Below, one piece after another: positions 1 through 12,714 of a DNA stretch of 64,000 bases. The notes under the pieces were generated by a model. The model was given only the letters and a program-made list of their open reading frames with translations. It searched no databases and was not told the DNA's origin. Source of the DNA: Anisus vortex (taxonomy: Eukaryota > Mollusca > Gastropoda > Planorbidae); contig OX421502.1 in the NCBI GenBank assembly GCA_949126835.1, positions 37,205,479 through 37,269,478 on the forward strand. Direction: 5' to 3'. The translations under genes and the position numbers were made by a program. Position 1 is the stretch's first letter. The number at the start of each line of letters is the position of its first letter.

Positions 1-231
1 TATATTTAAAACTAGATTAGCTCTTATGGATCTCTAATCCACCCGGCTTTGTTTGTGGTTGTGTTGTTTTTTTTTATTTGTTGCATAAACAATATGCTAG
101 AATTATTTTTGTTATTACGTTCAGTCTTGTGTGTAGCCTAAATATTATCCAATAGATAAACATTGGATAGTTCATACTCTCGTTATTAAATCAATCAGTA
201 ATACAGTATTAACTGATTTAACAAAATATAT
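1..231. other. No recognisable feature
   Basis: AT-rich sequence with short T runs. No coding, RNA or repeat signal was recognised before the pyrimidine tract that follows. Confidence 0.5.
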
Positions 232-237
232 TTGTTT

Positions 238-770
238 CACCAACCCCATCTCTCTCGCTCTATCTCACTCAAACAACCTCTTACTCCCTCTTTCTCTCTC
301 CCTCCATCTTCGCTATCTCTCCCTTCCTTCATCTCTATCAGCCTCTTTCCCCTTCACTCTCCCTCTTTCTCACCCTCTCTCTCTCTCTCTCTCTCTATAG
401 ACCAATCACTTAATTTCTGTCTGTTCTCTTCCTCATTCTCTTACTCTTCCTCCTCTTTCCTCTATCTATTTGTCATTTTTCTCTCCATCATATCACTCTC
501 TCCATCGCATTTTCCTCCTCTCTCTCTCTCCTCTCTCTCATCTCTCTCATTCCCTCTCTCTTTTTCACCCATCCCTATTATGTCCTCTCCCTCCCACATC
601 TCTCCACCTCTCATCCTATATACCTTTCTTTCTACGTCTTACTTACGCCCCCCTCCCAACACTCACTCCTTCCCTCTCTCCCTCACCCATCCCTCTTTCC
701 ATCCCTCTCTTTCTTTCCACCCTCTCTCTATCCCTCTGCTTCACTCACTCCCAATCGTTCCACCTTGTAC
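238..770. repeat. Polypyrimidine (CT-rich) tract
   Basis: About 530 bp in which nearly every base on the plus strand is C or T, including runs of (CT)n near 380-400 and 520-560. The open reading frames across it (Ser/Leu/Pro-rich) only reflect the absence of stop codons in CT-rich sequence. Such tracts can adopt triplex (H-DNA) structure; that is general knowledge, not something shown here. Confidence 0.9.
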
Positions 771-939
771 TAAAGTACACACTAACGCCAAGAATGCCTC
801 CGGCAGCATCACAAATAAAAATGTTCTTTAAAAAGTTCCAATATAAACAGGAAGTTTATCCCTAGGGCTCAATTAGTTGGTACAATTGTTTCACATACTC
901 GGGCAATAAGCAAAGAAATATGGACGTAACGCGTTGGAC

Positions 940-2029
<1,090 letters not shown>

Positions 2030-2057
2030 TTTGTTTGTTTGTTTGTTTGTTTGTTTC
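2030..2057. repeat. (GTTT)n microsatellite
   Basis: About seven consecutive gttt units. Confidence 0.9.
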
Positions 2058-2224
2058 CATGAGATCCGGAGCGATTAAAATGGCGCGGAGAAAGACGTGG
2101 CCAGTGTGCAAGGTCTCTGTGCTCATTTGTGGAAATTGATATTCCAGAGGTTTTGGTCCTTTTTTAAAAATGAATTATGTCGTAGAACGGTGTACAACTT
2201 ACTATCTTACACGCCAGTGTGGGT

Positions 2225-2402
2225 TAATATTGGTTCAAATCTGTCAAAATTGGTTCGAATTGGTCAAAATTGGTTCAAATCGGTCAAAAATGGTTCGGAT
2301 TGGTCAAAATTGGTTCGAATTGGTCAGAATTGATTCGAATCGGTCAAAATTGGTTCGAATTGGTCAGAATTGGTTCGAATCGGTCAGAACTGGTCAGAAT
2401 TT
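2225..2402. repeat. 20-bp minisatellite, about 8-9 units
   Basis: Tandem units of about 20 bp alternate attggttcgaat with tggtcaaa/tggtcaga halves. Each unit therefore looks like two related 10-bp halves. The short plus-strand frames across it are repeat translations. Confidence 0.9.
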
Positions 2403-2741
2403 GTTACTGTTCAATCAGTTAGTCTCATATATAGGCCACTCTTTGACCATAGTTGCTGGCAAAGTACAAAAAGCTTTTGTGATCTCGTCCATGCTCTGCT
2501 TATATTATGTTAGTCTGTATGTTTGGAATTAACAAATGTCATATTACCCAACAGTTCATTTACTTGCAGGTAGAACCAAAACTATATACACTTTCTCCAA
2601 AAGTGTGAACAAAGCGAGGGAGATCGAAATAAATAAAAGCATTCAACAAACATGTGAATGCCATAATATAAATCTCGTACATGAAAATCTTCATTTCTTA
2701 AAGGAGAAAGAGAAAAAAATGTAAGAGTATAGTCTCAAGCA

Positions 2742-2931
2742 CAGAGGTTGGCAACTTTTGATAATAGTATGCCAAAAGTAGGATTTCTAATTCATTTCGC
2801 GTGCCAACAGGCAAAAAGTCATCCTGCTCTACCGCACAATTTCTTGACTGTTTTGGGAGTCTTCAAACCTGCCACTGAGAATCGCTATGCGTGCCAACTT
2901 TGTCACGCGTGCCGCAGGTTGCCTGTCCCTG
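2742..2931. mobile_element. Short hAT-like MITE (hAT-A family)
   Basis: The left end cagaggttggcaac and the inverted right end cagggacaggcaac form imperfect terminal inverted repeats. They are flanked by 8-bp direct repeats ctcaagca (2734-2741) and ctctagca (2932-2939), a 6/8 match. An 8-bp duplication and CAG-starting ends are hallmarks of hAT elements. At 190 bp it cannot code for a transposase. A related start is seen at 63920. Confidence 0.75.
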
Positions 2932-3076
2932 CTCTAGCAGACAAAGTACATGTCTCCTTAAGACTTAATATCTAGTAAACTTAAGGTGTTCAGTGGAACG
3001 TATTATATAGCAAAAAAACAACATCAAATACAGAAAATTTAGCCAATGGCTAACAAAATTAGGTTTACTGAATGTT

Positions 3077-3157
3077 TTAACCCTTCCCGTACCGACCTAC
3101 TTCTATCTATGCTGCCATCAGTTCCGCTATTTACGCGCCCGGGACTGTAAGGGTTAA
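3077..3157. mobile_element. 73-bp piggyBac-like MITE, copy 1
   Basis: A 73-bp body (3081-3153) starting ccctt and ending aaggg is flanked on both sides by TTAA, the duplicated target of piggyBac transposons. A second copy of exactly 73 bp lies in the opposite orientation at 33878-33950 and differs at about 4 positions. The body has no coding capacity. Confidence 0.8.
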
Positions 3158-3287
3158 CATATGAACAGGAAATCTAGCAAATCTTGACCGAATAGATCAA
3201 CGAGCTGTTTGAATAAATATTCAGCATGAATAGTCAAATGATAGTTAAATGAAAACGACATTTAAACAAAATCCCAGTTTTCCATAT

Positions 3288-3503
3288 GGGTCATGGTGGC
3301 CGAGCGGCAGCGCGTTCGACTGGCGAGCCGAAGGTTCTGGGTTCGACTCCTGGTGAATGGTGGGATTTTTTTTCCAGGGACTTGAGGGTGTCCCCGAGTC
3401 TGCCCAGCCCTGATGGGTACTTGACATTAGTTGCCCCAGTTGCGCCCTTGTATGCCGTGGCCACAACAGAAACTGGTGTACCGGAGGGTACTTTACTTAC
3501 AGT
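3288..3503 (+). mobile_element. tRNA-derived SINE (SINE-A), copy 1
   Basis: The head carries an A box (tggccgagcgg) and a perfect B box (ggttcgactcc) at tRNA-like spacing. A non-tRNA body follows (from ggactttgaggg-like sequence to the gccgtggccacaacagaaac segment) and the copy ends in a (actttact)-type tail. At least seven other full or partial copies share this body, so it is a retroposon and not a tRNA gene. Confidence 0.88.
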
Positions 3504-3717
3504 AGTCAATATAGTTTGATTATTTATTTCCAAAGAAACAAAATGTGTCATTTAGAAACATTTTTTTTTCAACATTTGCATAACATTGACCAGCTCCGCA
3601 TTTAATTATGCAAAAAAAAATAATAATCCCACTCGCAACTGAATATGCTAGAAAACAGTGTGTATGTGGGTGGGTGCGCGCGTGCGTGCGAGTGTGTGTG
3701 TTTGCGTGTGAGTGTAA

Positions 3718-3742
3718 TTGTGTGTGTGTGTGTGTGTGTGTG
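3718..3742. repeat. (TG)n microsatellite
   Basis: Perfect tg dinucleotide run, preceded by an imperfect tg/cg-rich stretch from 3660. Confidence 0.9.
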
Positions 3743-3944
3743 ACTTTAATTAAAAATTGTGTGCGTGTCAATGAAAATTAAAATTAGTAGAGAAAATGAT
3801 ATACCTTTTTTTTTTGGTGGGGGGAGGGGTTAAATTAGAGAGAGAGAGGACGCAAGAGACAGAGACAGAGAGAGAGAGATGGGGGGGGAGAAGGAAAGAG
3901 ATTGGAGACAGAGGTCGATGAATAGGAAAATGTGTAATTTGTAA

Positions 3945-4165
3945 ATTTGTAACATATGGAACAGCTTGCCTCAGACACTGAGAGATTGTGTGACAAAGCG
4001 TCTTTTAGAAAGAGTTTAAGGTCCGTCCTCGTTAACTAGTGGGTCTGTGTGAATCCTCGTTAACTAGTGGGTCTGTGTGAATCGTATAGCCATACAACTG
4101 CCACTCAAATTTATGACAAGAGCGCACTGAGCTTGCTATATGTAATATCATGGATACTAGCGCTA
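3945..4165 (+). mobile_element. LINE 3' end (LINE-F family)
   Basis: The sequence encoding a WNSLPQTL-like reverse-transcriptase tail (tatggaacagcttgcctcag) is followed by the family signature agagcgcactgagc and actagcgctata. The same tail occurs at 29518-29760 and, inverted, at 43022-43397. A 28-bp segment is duplicated in tandem at 4026-4082. The copy is 5' truncated and non-functional. Confidence 0.75.
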
Positions 4166-4300
4166 TAGATACATTTTCATCTGTTCTTCGTGTTTGTACC
4201 CTGTCTGTAACGGTTGTTAGCGCATAGAACTGTCCTCAACGGGATATGTGCTATATAAGCATTATAATTATTATTATGTAAATTATCCTTATTATTATTA
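4166..4300 (+). mobile_element. LINE 3' end (LINE-B family tail)
   Basis: Contains gcgcatagaactgtcctcaa and a gctatataagcatt/ATT-rich terminus. It matches the tail downstream of the reverse transcriptase at 18668-20275 (minus) and a third copy at 29290-29410. Confidence 0.65.
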
Positions 4301-5073
4301 ATTCTGTTGAGAAGCAGATCAAAACGCATACAGACAGGACGCACAGACATTCAGACACTGATACATAAACACAGAGGCAAAGAGACAGACGCACAACAAA
4401 CAAACAGACATACATGTACACAGACAATAGACAGACTATAGACAGACTTTAGACAGACAGTACTCTATACATCAGCTGTTCCCTACCAATCAATGAGACA
4501 GAATCGATACTACACTATTTGTACTAGACGATACAGTAAATAAAACCACATACAGAGTCTATTTACATAATAAACACTACACAGTTATCATATGTTGAGA
4601 TTCAGCTCAAACAAGCTTAACATATAGTCTATGTTTTCCTTAGGATTAAACATATAAAGCCTAATGATCTGTTTTCAAATAGTCTTAGAAGTGCAAGTTC
4701 AATATTTCGCTTAAAACCTTTGCATGTTTGCTTTATTTCTTTAATTTTTATTAATTCTAATTTTACTTTTTTTAGAATAGAATTCTTTTTTCCTCAGAAT
4801 TTAATTTATTAAGTTGGTTCCGGGTTGTTGCTTTTTTCAATACTTTTTTTTTTCATTGTATGTGTGTGTTTTTTTTAATCATTTTTTCTTTTTTATCTTC
4901 ATTTAAATTGCGTTTTGATATTTTATGATTGAATTAAATTAAGGTTTTAATAAACAGACTGTCTGGAACACGTTTTTAATGCATTGTGAAAAAATTTGAA
5001 TTTGTGTTGGAATTGTGACAATCCGAGAAAAGGAAGATGAGTCGATGTTAGCTAGAAAAACGTTTTTATGAAT
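4301..5073. other. Unassigned AT-rich spacer
   Basis: Contains a degenerate cagacagac-rich stretch at about 4320-4460, then AT-rich sequence. No gene or known element recognised. Confidence 0.4.
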
Positions 5074-5412
5074 CTTATCTTATATGTTACAGACGCTCCT
5101 TCTATAAAGAGGATTAGTGCGTCCTGCGCTCAACCGTGGTCTTAGTCTAGTCTTGCATAATGATACATTTTTTTAATGATGTTAGGTTACTGGTTTTCCC
5201 CCGGCTTGTCCAGGCAACCCATTTTATTCCCGGATGCCGCTCGATAAGAAATAGTACTTTTTTGCATTTGTTCTTGCATATGGGATAAGAAAAGTGTTTT
5301 TGTCATTATGTTTATCCAAGCATTGTAATAGATAGTTGTTCTGTTGTATGTCCAAGTTAGAGTTTAATGCCTCATATATTATTACTGTATTGAAGGAGCG
5401 TCTGTTACATAC
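5074..5412 (-). mobile_element. LINE-A 3' fragment inside the host gene intron
   Basis: On the minus strand this carries the end of a non-LTR reverse-transcriptase frame (FP-x-GI-x-x-WNGLP type) and a conserved 3' tail ending gtaatatataagataag. It lies just downstream of the splice donor of the 5440-5988 exon, so it is probably intronic. Unusually, its two ends form an inverted repeat of about 20 bp (5083-5103 against 5392-5413, one mismatch), as if two 3' ends met head to head. Confidence 0.75.
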
Positions 5413-5439
5413 AAGTATATTATAAATTAATTATATACT

Positions 5440-5988
5440 CACTGCGGGTATGATCAGAGTTCCAACGCCCTCTATCAATGCTGTAATATCCAACTTCCGC
5501 TCTCCATCCAGCTCGCTGTCACCTTCAGAACCAATGGAAGACGCCGAAATGTTGCTGATCTTCCGCATCCTGGGCGAGCCGTCCACGGAGCCGCAATTAC
5601 TCGTGTCGGACGAGGGCACGTCTTCGCTGAGCCTGCTCTGCTCCTGCTCGCTAAGGGTGTAGAACTTGACCTGGCCGCCGGGGTTCGGGGGCGACACCTT
5701 GCGGTGGGCGCTCAGCAGAGGGTTGGGGTGGGACGGGGACACTTTTCTCATGACCCTGACCTCTCCCGCGCGGAGGGATCTCGACGGTGACGAGGTCGCG
5801 GAGCCGTTAGACGCGCTGGAGGCGTCGCTCAGACTTCCGGTGCTGCTTGTGTCTTTCACTCGCCGGTATCCTTCCGCTACGGGCTGGTTCTGCCTATCGG
5901 GACTTCCAGATTCAGGGGCGTCTCCCGGATTACTTCCCCGGGCCCTTTTTAGGTCCTTCTCAAGGGCTTGCTTCACCGGACAGCTCAT
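5440..5988 (-). CDS. Serine-rich N-terminal coding exon of an unidentified host gene
   Basis: The frame opens at an ATG in good context (aaaatgagc) and runs about 183 codons to cccgca|gtgagtatat, a strong splice donor. The open frame then stops within two codons, so the gene continues in exons outside this window or undetected in it. The exon is markedly GC-rich against its AT-rich surroundings. The product begins MSCPVKQALEKDLKRARG, is rich in Ser/Pro/Gly and looks disordered. It contains three basic-serine motifs (RKVSPSHP, RKVSPPNP, RKISNISAS) suited to basophilic kinases. A less polar C-terminal part (LDITALIEGVGTLIIP) probably begins a folded domain. I do not recognise the family. The exon call rests on codon-like composition, start context and donor site. 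Confidence 0.72.
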
Positions 5989-6190
5989 TTTAGTGTAGGA
6001 CGTTTCACGGACTTTGTCATCTAGGACACAACACCCTCAGATCGACTCTTGTGATGATGAATAATTAATATCGGTCCATCCGCAATACTCTCAATGACAA
6101 TATAGCGTTCAATGTCACTCACAGATACAAACACATGCACACACACACAGGCACTAGCGCGCTAGTAGTCCGACGTTAAGTGGTTGTGTG
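5989..6190 (-). promoter_or_regulatory. Probable 5' UTR/upstream region of the host exon
   Basis: Immediately upstream (on the minus strand) of the ATG at 5988, in a locally GC-richer stretch. No TATA box or acceptor site could be assigned. Whether this is UTR, promoter or a preceding intron cannot be decided from sequence alone. Confidence 0.3.
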
Positions 6191-6601
6191 AGACGCTGCC
6201 AGGGCCTTCATTAAATCCAAGCTGATCTGTCCAGGGGGCAATGCGTTTTACTTCAATTAAATTTTGCCACAGGATAAATCAAGTCGGATCTGCCTTGGCA
6301 CATGTCTAGTTCGTGGCTTTCATTTTTTTTTTTTGCTGCAGAAGTAGATTCTAGTCTGTGGAAGAAACAAAGTTTAAAGTCAAAAGATTTTGTATTAATT
6401 TTAATTTCATCGTTATAAGTAATTGTTTCTTAACTGTTTTTTTAATGAAAAGTCTTAAAGTTGAACTTAGTACAAATCGTGGCTGACTTATAAGGCTGAA
6501 CTCGTTTTAGTTCAGGGGACAGGCAAACTGTAACTTGTATGCCCGGTTTGGAATGGCTGGTACGCCCTTTAAAATATATATAGTCAATGACCTTTACTAG
6601 T

Positions 6602-6670
6602 TCAATGTAAAGTACACGTCGGACCAAATTGATCCAAAGGGCGGGCCAACCGCTCGACCACCGCGCCCCA
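6602..6670 (-). mobile_element. SINE-A remnant, internally deleted
   Basis: The 3' tail portion (cggaccaaattgatc) is joined directly to the head portion (ccaaccgctcgaccaccg, complement of the A-box region). The body between them is missing. Confidence 0.65.
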
Positions 6671-6879
6671 ATTTTCTAGTTCATTTGGTGATGATTCATT
6701 ATTTGAATGTATATTGATTCCATATCATGTTCGATATTACATTTTTTTGCATGATTCAATAATAATTCCCTGTGAATGTTGGTAAAACGTGCTCCCCCCC
6801 CCCCCAATTTTTTTATTCTCTACACCTCGTTACATTTTATAATACATGGCGACCATGTTTATTGACTATGCTACGCCTC

Positions 6880-6901
6880 TGTAAAAGTTGGCCCACCCCT
6901 G
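6880..6901. mobile_element. Solo hAT-like terminus
   Basis: The sequence aagttggcccacccctg reads as the inverted end caggggtgggccaactt, typical of hAT termini. No matching left end was found. Confidence 0.3.
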
Positions 6902-7130
6902 CTTTAATACTTAGTATTGGAATCTTAAGTATAATTTTAACTATTCATATTACTACTGTACCCAAGAAAATTAAAAGGGCAGATCCATAATTTGTTGGTT
7001 AGGTATTGTACTAACCCCATGATACTAAGGTTAGCCAAATAGGTTGTTTGACACATGCACGTTCTCGTTTCACCGTTTGTTTATAATCCAGTTGGGTGGG
7101 TGGATAGTTGGATGTATGGATAAAAAATGA

Positions 7131-7204
<74 letters not shown>

Positions 7205-7206
7205 GA
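7131..7206. repeat. (GATA)n microsatellite
   Basis: Near-perfect array of about 75 bp with degenerate GATA units on both sides. Confidence 0.95.
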
Positions 7207-7890
7207 ATCGATAAATAATTAATAGATAGACAGATTTATGAAAAATAGATAGATCGAGATAAAGACAAGCTTTTACTTTCAAGTGAGTAACTGGCCACTG
7301 GCCAGGCTAATGTCAGATAGACGCCAGGTCATCGCTAGCCAAAAATATTTCGTTTTAATTGCAACCGGAAGTGGATGGGGAAAAACGGGGGGCGGGGGGA
7401 AAGCCATCTGGACTTCTTTTCTATCACGGCTGCCAAAGTGCATCTGTAGGTCATCAGCCCGACCAATGCCCCTGCTGGCTTTAAGGACAGATAACGAGGG
7501 TGCAAAAAGTAGGCATAAAAAAAAAAACACAAACATCTCCTTCTATTCACATACGCTGACAGAGATCTGCACATAACATACAACATATAAAATACCATAC
7601 TACGTGCGTGTCGACTTGTCTTCTAATTCACATACATTCATTAAGTTGTCTTTAGAAATGTCTTTCTATACAATACATTATTACGGTTTCGCGTGCAACT
7701 TCTATGTTTTTTCCCCATATATTCTCTTCATTTTTATATCCGATGTTTATTATTCAATTTTAACGGACATCTATGGTTTTGTGTTTTAAAAGTGTTTTTC
7801 TCTTTCGTAATATTTTGTGGCAAAGGAGTAGAAATAATACAATTATATGAATGAAAGAGCGAGAAGAAGAGTGGAAGATTGATAATGAGA
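7207..7890. other. Unassigned spacer
   Basis: No recognisable element. A g-run (ggggggcgggggg) lies near 7387-7400. Confidence 0.4.
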
Positions 7891-8480
<590 letters not shown>

Positions 8481-9955
8481 CACACAATGATGTCACACAG
8501 AAACGTAGGCTGCCAAAAATCTACAAATATGTCTGAACAGACAACACATTGCAATGAACACAGACTCGCCATGTCAACAACAGTTGACGCTGTGTTAATA
8601 TGTCAATAAACTTAGTCTAGGTCCGATGTTGGAACAAACACAATACCATGTAAACAAACTATATATACAATAACCATTTATACAATAATCATTTATACAA
8701 TAATCATTTAACCGACGAAGCTACCAGGCTAACTTGGTGATGAAAAGATTCTTCTCCCTCCCCCCCCCTCTTTTCAACCTGACATGCAATAATCAAATTA
8801 TTGTCATTCCATCTTTTTACAAGGAAGAATTATCTTGAGGTGGATGACATAAGCTGACATATATGTCATTCAGCTGTCTGTGCATGACATGTGTGTCTGA
8901 ATTCCTAAACAGGGATTTAAATCTAGTTTTAGTAAAAAAAAAAAAAGAAAAACGGATTCTCCAAATGATTAAGCAAAAGAATTTGCTTATTGTAAATACG
9001 TGGATTTAATATTGTTAGGAACTGAAGAGAATCTGTGTAGAGGAAAGACACGCTATTCTTTATATTTTAAACTGATATATTTAATAAAATCTATGTTATA
9101 GGGGCCTACAGCCTGTGAAGTTGGTATGACGTGTTTTATGGAGGCCACTAACACACAAACAAACATGCAGACACACAACGCCCACCATATTGAATACATT
9201 TCAATTTGGGGAATGACATTCATGACGTCATGTCATCGTTTTGATTGGGTTCCAAAAAAAATCTCAAACGTCTGCAGGTTATCAATGAGAGCTTTAAAAG
9301 ATTTATCTCGAAATGACAAAGAAAGCAAAATCGAAACAAAATGGCGGATTTTTCTATGAAGTGACATCATTCTTACATAAAACCCAATCATGAATGCGCC
9401 AATGCGGCCCTTCTAGGCATACATTGCCAGGATTTTGTGGGATTTTCTGCTCCGCGGTGATGCCAGAAGTTAAACTGGCCTCTAAATGTAAAATAAAAAT
9501 TGTCCAATTTCTTAAAAACGTCTGGACCAAATGTGAATAATTACAAATGGCAATTCCACCCAAAAATGTTTCATCAGCCGACCCGTTCGTCTTCGGCGCG
9601 AGCTAAGGGGGGGGGGGGGGGCACGTAATTTTCAGCGGTCAAGCTCTTTCATTTGGTAAACATAAAACACGGGCGTAAGTATGGGTCAGCCAATAGACAA
9701 ATTAGTGAGGGTGTGGTCAAGATGACGGGTCAATAATAGTGTTCAATTCCGCCTAGATGATTGGGAGGAAGAAGAAAGAGTGGTGGTGGGGGGAGGGGGT
9801 CTTGGAATGAGAGAAGGTTAAATAAACCATATTCCCGCGTTTTTGTTCTTTTTTTGGCCAAACTGATTTATGACCTTCCTGGATAATCTCCCTTTGAACT
9901 CGCTCGTTTTTTTTGTTGTTTTTTTTGCTGCCTTTTCTTTTTTTTTTTTTTTTTG
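8481..9955. other. Unassigned region
   Basis: No family recognised. Contains short direct repeats (tacaataatcattta, 8670-8710), homopolymer runs (c at about 8760, g at about 9607) and a perfect CRE-like palindrome tgacgtca at about 9224. None of these establishes a gene. Confidence 0.4.
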
Positions 9956-10116
9956 TTCAGAAATAGAAAACGAGCCCCCTATAATGCCACTTTCAGACGA
10001 AGTTTCAATTAGGCTCAAGTTTGTTTCTCGTATAATCAAAGGGTCATTCACCTTATCAATAGCATCTTTAATGGTTTGGGCATGCTCTATTATTATAAAG
10101 CAAACAGCGTAGTCTT
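9956..10116 (-). CDS. Possible orphan exon or retrocopy fragment
   Basis: On the minus strand an open frame of about 53 codons follows an acceptor-like tcatcacag. It has balanced amino-acid composition (FEDYAVCFIIIEHAQ near the start, SGIIGGSFSISE at the end), unlike the surrounding low-complexity frames. It then runs into A16 and further A-rich sequence without a stop codon. It could be a real exon, the end of a retrocopy or chance. I do not recognise the protein. Confidence 0.25.
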
Positions 10117-10780
10117 CAAACCTGTGATGAGTGCATTAAGGCTAGTTTTATATACCTTGAGTAAAAATGTTTACCCTTTTAATCTATTCAACTATATATT
10201 ATATATATTATTTCACTAAAAATAGATTTATGCTTTTAAGAAAAGGAAAAAAAAAAGAACTCGGGTATAGAATTGTATGTCCAATCTTTTAAGTGCATAA
10301 AATTATGTTTATTCAACGGGGTTGACTTCAAGGTCGACACTTTGACTTTGAGATCAATTTCATTTTTCTCAATGGCATAATAAAAAAAAATCATTCTAGA
10401 ATATTTTTATTTTTGTAAGTATACATTGATTTTAAAAACATTCATTTTAAAAAGAGTATGCATAACCCTAGTAAAGATCTGTTTATGAAAGAGAAAATTT
10501 CGCCCTCTATAAAGATAATTTTTATACAGTTTATGCATTATTTTCTATAAAGATCTTTTTTTTAATTTTATACATGGCCCTCGACTAAGATCTTTTCATA
10601 TGGCCCTCAACTTCATTTTCGTTTTATGCAAATTATCATTTTATATATCGCAAGCTGCAACGAGAGGCCCTGCTATTGTCACGTGACAAAACGCCGCGTG
10701 CTTCATTCACAGATGCAGACAACAGCACACTACATCTTCTTCAAACAAAACAAAGCTAGAATTACCGGTATTTCTTCCTC

Positions 10781-10814
<34 letters not shown>

Positions 10815-11212
10815 TGGGTTTTTTTTATTGTTTGCTGTAAGACTTCATCATGTCTGTTTTGGAACGCAGGATTAAGTCTTTACCCTGAGCAGTCTTGGGA
10901 TCGATGACGCCCCATCATTGACCGCCCCCCAAACCCCACTACCTCCCACCAAACCTTTACATGAGAACAATATCTCATCACAGAAAGGCAGGGAAGTGGC
11001 CCGCCTTCACAGATGTTTGTTTTTTTGTGTGGACAAATACAAGACACATGTATGTTGCGGGCATATAAATCCATAAATGTGTGTCGGGGGTTGGCTCTGA
11101 TAGGGCGTTCAGTCGGTTCAGCTTAAGCCAGCCCCACCTCTCCACTTACATATATATATGTATAAGTATTGGCCAAAAATGGTTGTTAGTTACTATTGAG
11201 GTCACTGTATTT
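10117..11212. other. Unassigned AT-rich region with a (TG)n run
   Basis: AT-rich with no recognised element. A perfect (tg)n tract lies at about 10784-10811. Confidence 0.4.
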
Positions 11213-11504
11213 TCTTATCTTATATATTACAGACGCTCATTCTATAAAGAAGATTTTTGCGTCCTACGCTCAACCGTGGTCCGAGTTTAGTCATGCATCT
11301 TTAGTAATGTTTTAAATGATGTTAAGTTACACGTTTGTTCAGCCAACCCATTCCATGCCATTTCATGAAGAAATAGTACTTATGAGCATTTTTTCTCGCA
11401 TAAGGGATGAGGAAACTGTTTTTGTCCATATGTTTATCTGAGCGTCTGTCTGCTGCCCAGACATTCAAGATGTTGTCACGTTTCCAAGGCTCCTGGTTAC
11501 GCAA
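11213..11504 (-). mobile_element. LINE-A 3' fragment
   Basis: On the minus strand it encodes a degraded reverse-transcriptase C-terminus (KNSFLIPYARKNAHKY in frame) followed by the shared 3' tail. The open frame ends at a lesion in the WNGLP segment. It is 5' truncated, like every other LINE-A copy here. Confidence 0.8.
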
Positions 11505-11548
11505 TTTACGTAAGACAGTTGTTTTAATTCATGAAAAAAATTTAAAAA

Positions 11549-11808
11549 GTAATACTTCGGACCACATTGATCAGTGGGGCCAGTGAAGCAGTGTTTACTT
11601 GTTACGGTGGTCACAGTATACTAGGGGATTGTGTGGCCAGCACAATGCCCAGATACTTTTACTTTACCCAAACTAAAATCAGGCACCCATCAGAGCTGGG
11701 TAGACTCAGGGACACCATCAGACACGGAAACAAATCATAGCCTATTAGGAACCCAGGACTTTCGGTACGTTTGCGAACGCGCTGCCACTAGGTCACCGTG
11801 CCTCAGTT
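11549..11808 (-). mobile_element. SINE-A copy 2
   Basis: Complement of the SINE body with the tail (aagtattact) on the left and the tRNA-like head on the right (cgaacgcgctgccactaggt). The head is diverged from the A-box consensus. Confidence 0.8.
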
Positions 11809-12029
11809 TAGAGGTGTGCTGCCCTGAATTTCTCCAAGGATAATACGGGAAAAGGCAATATATTTTCGACGTTACACTATATAGATATATATAACGTTTT
11901 CCATAAGAAAGGGACGAATGGAGCCCGGCACTTCTTTTTATAAGCTCTATTTAATGCAAATATCTAAAGGCACGGGCTTTAGACATGGTAAGCTGTCTCC
12001 CCCCTATGCCCCAATTTCAATCACCCCTC

Positions 12030-12150
12030 CCCCTCATTTGCGGGCTACACAATCCCTTAGTATTCCGTGGACACAACAACTGGTGCCCGCTGCTTCACCG
12101 GCACTATGGATCAATTTAGTCCGACGGATACTTTACGCTACGTATACTGA
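12030..12150 (+). mobile_element. SINE-A 3' half
   Basis: Contains the gtggacacaacaactggtg and ggtccgaagg-like segments and the tactttacg tail of the SINE, without the tRNA-like head. Confidence 0.65.
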
Positions 12151-12714
12151 TTATCAATCAACGTCCAGAAAACAAACCTTGTCAACATCCGCTCCTGGAG
12201 GCGTCAGTGCCCACACAAAGTCTTGGAATTCAACACACTCACACAAAACTAAAACGTATTCCGTAGCGCTGATATTGTTTCGTATCTCTTTTGTTTTGTC
12301 TTCAATCAAAAAGTAGCTCCAAGTTTTAATGTGCCTCCGTGTTTCAAGATGGTCGAAGCTTTTAAGGCGAGCGTAAAAAAAAACAAAAGTTTCTAATTTA
12401 ATGTTTCCATTAGTCGCGTGCATTGAGCGAAGAGGTGTGAAGTAAAAAAAAAAACAACAACAAAAACAAGTAAAGATGAGAGACACGTGAGGTCGCACGC
12501 GCAGACAAACTTAAAAGACACATCGTTTGTTCATAGCAAGTATGCGTGTGGTCGCGTGCTCTTGTACAAAAGTGTAGATGGTCAAAATCGGTGGATCAAA
12601 GTTAATTTAAAAGTAACTTGAATGAAAACAGTCGTAATAGTGAACCCGATTGCAAAGTTGCACAATGTGTAATTTATGTTACGTAGTTCCTGAACTACCA
12701 TTGCAATGACAGAC
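12151..12714. other. Unassigned spacer
   Basis: No recognised feature; short A runs only. Confidence 0.35.

Noticed and set aside
232..865. Ser/Leu/Pro-rich frames at the window start
   Set aside because: Artefact of a polypyrimidine tract.
3288..3360. Apparent tRNA gene with good A and B boxes
   Set aside because: The same tRNA-like head continues into a shared non-tRNA body and tail in several copies, so it is a SINE.
9224..9231. CRE-like tgacgtca palindrome (others near 20768 and 50960)
   Set aside because: An eight-base match recurs by chance at this scale and no gene start is nearby.
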